A DNA stretch of 39,937 bases from a virus. Position 1 is the stretch's first letter. Each line of letters begins with the position of its first letter. The position numbers were made by a program, and so were the translations under genes. The DNA is taken from positions 1 through 39,937 of the IMG/VR virus record IMGVR_UViG_3300045243_000051; one strand, given 5' to 3'. Below are positions 35,715 to 39,937 of this stretch, one piece after another. The notes beneath the pieces are model-generated. The model was given only the letters and a program-made list of their open reading frames with translations. It was not told the origin of the DNA and searched no databases.

Positions 35715-35837
35715 ATGATCGGCGGACTTCTGATTTCTCTGGTTTTCTTTTATCTGATCGTTTGGTGGCCGGCGTCCTATGGCGTGAAGCTCGATCGGGA
35801 GCGGGCTGAAGCTGAACGGAAGCGCTACGGGTTTTGA
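35715..35837 (+). CDS. Small membrane protein (40 aa)
   Basis: Starts MIGGLLISLVFFYLIVWWPA after GGAG. One membrane segment is followed by a charged helix (VKLDRERAEAERKRYG). It overlaps the 3' end of the convergent ejection-type gene by 13 bases. It is the last gene of the plus-strand island; function unknown. Confidence 0.55.
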   Translation: MIGGLLISLVFFYLIVWWPASYGVKLDRERAEAERKRYGF

Positions 35838-37822
35838 TCCGGCGGCATCGTCGCCTGAGTAGAGATAGCGCCACCTAGAAGGCCGCTCATCGGCGGGCGT
35901 TGGCCGGGTTGAGCGGACATCAGCTTTATCAGTGCCGGATTGGTCAGATATTTGGCGCCGGCATACGGAAGCGCCAGGTTTGCCCCCAACACCGCTGCCG
36001 CGCCTGGTAGACCGTGCGTCCCGTAGGCCGCCGCGAGTTGAGCAGGCAGCGAGAGCAATAGAGCGGTTGACGCCGTGCGCGGTGCGTTCATGTTCTTTTC
36101 AACCGATCGGAACTGGTCGGCAACAGCGCCCAGATCCTTAACCTTCTGCGTTACCGCAGGATCACTGAACAGCGCTGCCGTGCCTTGTGGGTCGTTCCTT
36201 TGCTGCTGCCGTAAGCCAGTTAGGAACGAGCCGGTAGACGTATCACCCTGCTGCGAAGGCTTTGCCTGCTGCATCTGCCGCAGCTTGAATGCCGCCAGCG
36301 CATCCGCCGCCTCTGGCACTCTGTTACGCAACTGCTGCAGCCCGGTATTGTCCCTGAGCAACGACTGTGCCGCATCGTCTGGACGGATCGTCTCCTGGCC
36401 CGCGTTGTTCCTCTGGATAGCCTTCGATAGTGTGCCATCGATGAACTGGTGCCCGTCGATCGTCACCTTGTTGGCGGCATCGAACAGCGCACCCTGCCCC
36501 CGTGCCTGCGCGGTTGCCCCCATATCACCGGCCAACCCGCCATAGATGCCCTGCAGCGACTTGTTGCCCATCGAACTGACGATATCCGGCGTACCCATCT
36601 GGTCGCCGATCTTTTGCTTCAATGCATGCGCCTGTTCCCACGTCATGCTCTGGCCAGGTGGCACGTCCTTATCGAGCGCGTCCAGCCATTCCTGAACCTT
36701 TCCCTGAGCAAACGCCTTCTGGGTTTCGGGCAGGGTCTGCAACGCCGGATCTTTGGCCGCGCGCTGCAATGCAGCACGATAGCCAGACGGATCGACTGCC
36801 GCACCGGCCATACGCTGGTTGAGTGGCGTCCAGACAGCGCTTTGTTCCGCCGGAAAGATGTTGTCACGCCAGTTCCGCAGGGCGGTCTGCGTGGCTTGGC
36901 CTGCGTCCTGCGCCGTTGCAACGCGGCCTGTAAGCGGATCCAGCCGCGCAGCCGTATTTTCCACCGCACGGCCGAAGTCATCGACCATCTCCGACTGCCC
37001 ACGCTGGAGTATTCCACCAGACATTGGCCCGTGGGTAAGCGCAGCTTCGGCGCCTTGGATTCCCGGCCGATCAGTGACCGCGCCCATTGTTCGTGGCGTG
37101 ATGCGGAGTCGATCGAGAGCCGCCGCAATGTCGCTCTTAACGCCCGTAAAGGCGTTTGCCAGCGTGCCAATCCCGCCGGTGGCCAGGTTGGTTGCACCCG
37201 CACCCACGACGTTGCCAGCTAGGCGTGCGGTAGGCTTCAGCCAGTCAGGCACATATTCACTATTGGCGAGGGCATCGCCGGTGCCAGCACCAACACCACC
37301 CGCCACCACCTGCGCCCCGGCAAGTGGTGCCGATGCCGGCGTGGGAGATGCTAGAAACGGCCGCACGATAGATGGCAGCGCAGCGGTAACCTTAGGCGCC
37401 ACCGTGCCGAGGCCCATTGGACCAATCATCGAAGCGCCACCGCGGATGATCTCGGCGTTGCGTTGTTCCTCAGGCGTCTGCGCGGTCGGAAGGCCGGTCG
37501 CGTCCAGCCCTTTTCTCACAAGATCTGACGGCGCGGTGGTGGAGATGCCAAGTTGTCGCTGCAGCCATCGCCCTGGATAAGTGGCGGCATCCAACAGCAT
37601 CGCCGGCAGACTTGTCGTGCCTTCGGCAACGGCACGCGTACCAAGGCCAAGGTTGTGTCCGGCCTCACCCCATACGGTGCCTTCGCCATGCTCAGTGCTG
37701 GGCAATCTGGTATATGACGTGGACAGAATCGGTTTCCCGCCGATCGGCTGGAGCGGTCCATCTGCTGGACTAGACGAAGCTGGACCCAATGGCACCAGCC
37801 CGTCGTCGTCACCCTCAGCCAT
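35825..37822 (-). CDS. Probable ejection / internal virion protein (665 aa)
   Basis: Starts MAEGDDDGLVPLGPASSSPA; the ATG at 37822 overlaps the preceding stop (TGATG). The N-terminal ~120 residues are followed by a Gly/Ala-rich hydrophobic region (about 130-225; GPMGLGTVAPKVTAALPS, GVGAGTGDALANS), a long Gln-rich helical middle and a second Gly/Ala-rich hydrophobic stretch near the C-terminus (STALLLSLPAQLAAAYGTHG, GAAAVLGANLALPYAGA). Large helical proteins with membrane-active Gly/Ala stretches in this position are injected into the cell envelope in podoviruses. No enzymatic domain is evident. Confidence 0.7.
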   Translation of the reverse strand: MAEGDDDGLVPLGPASSSPADGPLQPIGGKPILSTSYTRLPSTEHGEGTVWGEAGHNLGLGTRAVAEGTTSLPAMLLDAATYPGRWLQRQLGISTTAPSDLVRKGLDATGLPTAQTPEEQRNAEIIRGGASMIGPMGLGTVAPKVTAALPSIVRPFLASPTPASAPLAGAQVVAGGVGAGTGDALANSEYVPDWLKPTARLAGNVVGAGATNLATGGIGTLANAFTGVKSDIAAALDRLRITPRTMGAVTDRPGIQGAEAALTHGPMSGGILQRGQSEMVDDFGRAVENTAARLDPLTGRVATAQDAGQATQTALRNWRDNIFPAEQSAVWTPLNQRMAGAAVDPSGYRAALQRAAKDPALQTLPETQKAFAQGKVQEWLDALDKDVPPGQSMTWEQAHALKQKIGDQMGTPDIVSSMGNKSLQGIYGGLAGDMGATAQARGQGALFDAANKVTIDGHQFIDGTLSKAIQRNNAGQETIRPDDAAQSLLRDNTGLQQLRNRVPEAADALAAFKLRQMQQAKPSQQGDTSTGSFLTGLRQQQRNDPQGTAALFSDPAVTQKVKDLGAVADQFRSVEKNMNAPRTASTALLLSLPAQLAAAYGTHGLPGAAAVLGANLALPYAGAKYLTNPALIKLMSAQPGQRPPMSGLLGGAISTQATMPPDQNP

Positions 37823-39937
37823 CACTTAGCATCCTTCGGCTGATAGATGCTCAATCGGCCATCCGGCCCCCGGAGTAATGATCCTGGCCGGGCATTGCCC
37901 TGCAACCATTGCTGTCGAGTAGGCGCATCCCAAGTCCCAAAACCGTCCGGCACCTTCGGCACGTAATCCGGCAGGTTCTGCTGCGCTGCGACCTTAGCCT
38001 TGCCCCATGACATACCCTTGCCGCCGTCCCATAGCTGCTCCACGGCGTCGGAATATTGCAACTTGCGATACTGCGCCTGCTCCAGATAGGCAATGATATC
38101 CGCGCGCGTTTGCGGGCTTTGCAGCAAGCTCGGCGCCATGTGCTGCAGGAACACCATATCCCGATCAGACAGTTGACCCATGCTGACGCCAGCACGCAGC
38201 CCGGTGACCGTCTTATTAACGGCAGCCTCGAATGCCTGCTGAGCGCCCCATTTCTTTTGTGCCGCTTCAGTGCCGAGGTTCCACTGCACCATGAAATCGC
38301 GCCCGGATTTGTCACCGACCCGGATGTTTTCCAGTGGCGTCGAGGTGCCAGCCGCCTGCGAGAGCGCGGACAACATTTGGAGGTCATCGATGTTGGATCG
38401 TGCCGAGTCACGCTCCTGGCCAAACCGTTTACGCTCATCGAGCACGTAGCTGTTCTCAGAGGCCGCTGCACCAGTTTGACGAGCCTCCTCACCCTTTGCT
38501 CGCTCAAGCGCGAGGGCGTTGGCCTGCGCCGTTTGAGCGTCCTGATTCTTGTAAAACGCATCGACGGCCAGCTTGTGGATATCCTGCTGCTGCTTAAAGT
38601 CGGCGCTGTACCAGTCCGTAAGTTGCTTAGCCCCGGCGTCCGTCCGCCCGGTGCGTGCCGTCAGTTCCTTGTCCAGCGTCGCCTGCAGCGTCGCCTCGGC
38701 CTGCGCGCGCGCCTCGGCAGCCTTCGCGGCATCAGGGATCAGCGAGGCGGCACGGATCGCCACGGCATAGGAGTTGCGGGCGTCCTGCACCACCGACTGC
38801 TCGGCCCCCGTCAGATCGCCGCCCTGGATCGTACCGGGTGGCGGTGGACGCGGGACATAGGTGAACTCCGGCGGCCCTGCAGGAGCGGTGGGCGCAGGTG
38901 GCGTTACCGTTCCCCCGGCCGGCGGTAGCGACTGCGCCTGTGCCGTTTGCACCGGCGTATTGGCAATGCTCGCCGGCGTGGTCACTCCTGCCCCCGGCCC
39001 GGTCGGCGGCAGTGGTCGTGGCCCCGTCAGATCCGTCGTAGGTGCGGGCGGGCTGCCAGTCGGCACACCCGGCCCGGCGGTCTGTACTGTCCCCGGCGCT
39101 GCCGTCTTGTGCGGCAACTCGAAGTGCATCGGATCACGGGTTTTGCCGGTCCAGTCACCGCCCCAGACCAACCCGTGTTTCGCGGCCAGCGAGCGTGCGA
39201 GGTCGGGTGGGATATCGGAGACGCTGCCACCCTGCGGGTTGCGCGCCGAGTTGATGTCGATGGCGTCGCCATAGGCGTGCTCGGAAGGAACCTGCGTGCC
39301 GGCAATAAACCGCTTGTTGTAGCCACCGGAAGTTGAAGGGTCGATCTTGTAGCCGGCCGCCTCCAGGTCGCTGACCAGCCCCTGGAACTTCTCCGCGGCG
39401 GTGGCTGCGACCTGGAACTTCGCACCACCAGGCGCAGCAACTGTCGTGAGTTCGGGTGGCGAGGGTAAGCCGCCCAACAATGGATTACCGCCAGTCGGCT
39501 GTCCGGCGATGCTGCCGCCCGTGGCGATGTTAGGAGTCGTGCCAGCACCGATTGCCGGCGGCAACGCACCCAGCGCACCGAGGCGCTGCTGGCTCTGTTG
39601 CAGCGACAGCAACGGGATTGCCTCCTTGATGGCGGCAATCCGCAGCTCCTGCTGCTTCTGCGCATACTCCTGCTGTGCGGCGAGCGTGGACGCATCGAAC
39701 TGCTGCGCGCCGAGCGCGCCTCGCTCCGCACCCTCGAACCCTGCCCCAAGCAGCGAGCCGATCGTGCCGCCCTGCATATGGCCGACCGCGCCCAGCATCC
39801 CCAAACCGAAATGCCGCAGTGCCATCAAACCCGACGCCTGCCGCTCGGCCGGCGTCATATTCGGCATCATCACCGGGCCGCCCAACGCCTCGCCGAGTTT
39901 CGACCGCCAGTCCTGCTCTACCGGCGTCATGTCCCGC
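37822..39937 (-). CDS. Large virion protein with M15-type peptidase domain (continues at 1-241)
   Basis: The full protein is 739 residues across the circular junction. After a helical N-terminus and a linker, residues about 208-309 are an M15 (VanY/Ala-D-Glu-peptidase-like) domain: SEHAYGDAIDIN with His255 and the Asp of GDAIDI, then GLVWGGDW and PMHFEL with His306. These are the zinc ligands of that family. A long Pro/Thr-rich linker and a ~350-residue helical C-terminus (ARNSYAVAIRAASLIPDAAK, LDEARKRFGQ-type coiled parts) follow. It most likely cuts peptidoglycan locally during DNA entry. It is the only wall-degrading domain recognised in the genome, so it may also be the only candidate for lysis. 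Confidence 0.8.
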   Translation of the reverse strand, partial: RDMTPVEQDWRSKLGEALGGPVMMPNMTPAERQASGLMALRHFGLGMLGAVGHMQGGTIGSLLGAGFEGAERGALGAQQFDASTLAAQQEYAQKQQELRIAAIKEAIPLLSLQQSQQRLGALGALPPAIGAGTTPNIATGGSIAGQPTGGNPLLGGLPSPPELTTVAAPGGAKFQVAATAAEKFQGLVSDLEAAGYKIDPSTSGGYNKRFIAGTQVPSEHAYGDAIDINSARNPQGGSVSDIPPDLARSLAAKHGLVWGGDWTGKTRDPMHFELPHKTAAPGTVQTAGPGVPTGSPPAPTTDLTGPRPLPPTGPGAGVTTPASIANTPVQTAQAQSLPPAGGTVTPPAPTAPAGPPEFTYVPRPPPPGTIQGGDLTGAEQSVVQDARNSYAVAIRAASLIPDAAKAAEARAQAEATLQATLDKELTARTGRTDAGAKQLTDWYSADFKQQQDIHKLAVDAFYKNQDAQTAQANALALERAKGEEARQTGAAASENSYVLDERKRFGQERDSARSNIDDLQMLSALSQAAGTSTPLENIRVGDKSGRDFMVQWNLGTEAAQKKWGAQQAFEAAVNKTVTGLRAGVSMGQLSDRDMVFLQHMAPSLLQSPQTRADIIAYLEQAQYRKLQYSDAVEQLWDGGKGMSWGKAKVAAQQNLPDYVPKVPDGFGTWDAPTRQQWLQGNARPGSLLRGPDGRLSIYQPKDAK
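39801..39937. repeat. Terminal duplication marking circular closure (right copy)
   Basis: Repeat of bases 1-137 with one difference (A at 39811, C at 11). See the left copy. Confidence 0.9.

Noticed and set aside
1-39937. tRNA genes, insertion sequences, integrase
   Set aside because: Looked for on both strands; no tRNA-like cloverleaf, transposase or integrase was recognised, though a tool-based scan was not possible.

Overview
The window is one essentially complete genome of a small tailed phage, about 39.8 kb once the duplicated end is removed. Bases 1-137 recur at 39801-39937 with one mismatch. The gene broken at the window edges (start codon at 241, rest at 37822-39937) becomes one uninterrupted 739-codon frame when the ends are joined, so the contig is circular or circularly permuted. 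The gene set is podovirus-like: SU10-type major capsid protein, large P22-type portal, scaffold, an SU10-type adaptor, a P22 gp10-like stabilisation protein, a collar-domain fibre, a tailspike and large ejection-type proteins. No tape measure, sheath or tail tube was found. High GC with several ~50% GC patches, and GcrA/Myb-like and orphan methylase genes, suggest a host among high-GC Alphaproteobacteria. That host is an inference.

Layout. Late genes run leftward (minus strand) from 21.7 kb: a small membrane protein, a DNA-binding protein, TerL, portal, scaffold, major capsid protein, adaptor, fibres and tailspike, collar protein, stabilisation protein, then across the circular junction into an M15-peptidase virion protein, a 665-aa ejection-type protein and a 572-aa virion protein. 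They end near a minus-strand terminator at about 32.33 kb. The leftward early operon (27476 to 22534) carries a Cro-like regulator, several small DNA-binding proteins, a VRR-NUC nuclease, an orphan DnaA domain IV protein, a replication initiator with an origin-like repeat array inside it, a NusG-like factor and a TerS-like protein. The rightward early operon (28043 to 32230) carries Gp157-like and RecT-like proteins, a DNA methyltransferase and small zinc-ribbon and membrane proteins. A short rightward operon of four small genes lies at 21837-22533, and an accessory rightward island lies at 35023-35837.

Control. A Cro-like gene and a short Xre repressor face away from each other. Two dyads with identical arms (GCTAACCA, 3 nt, TGGTGAAC) overlap candidate promoters for the leftward and rightward early operons, which is a lambda-type switch. 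No integrase is encoded.

Most unusual feature. Four intact endonuclease-type genes and one remnant, all on the plus strand, are wedged into the minus-strand late gene order or at its end. All five start with the same kind of leader: a 33-36-nt hairpin whose stem sequence differs between copies while pairing is kept, then TNACCA, then the start codon 25-31 nt later. One of the five encodes a different protein family from the other four, so the leader behaves as an independent module. This is the best candidate here for an undescribed system.
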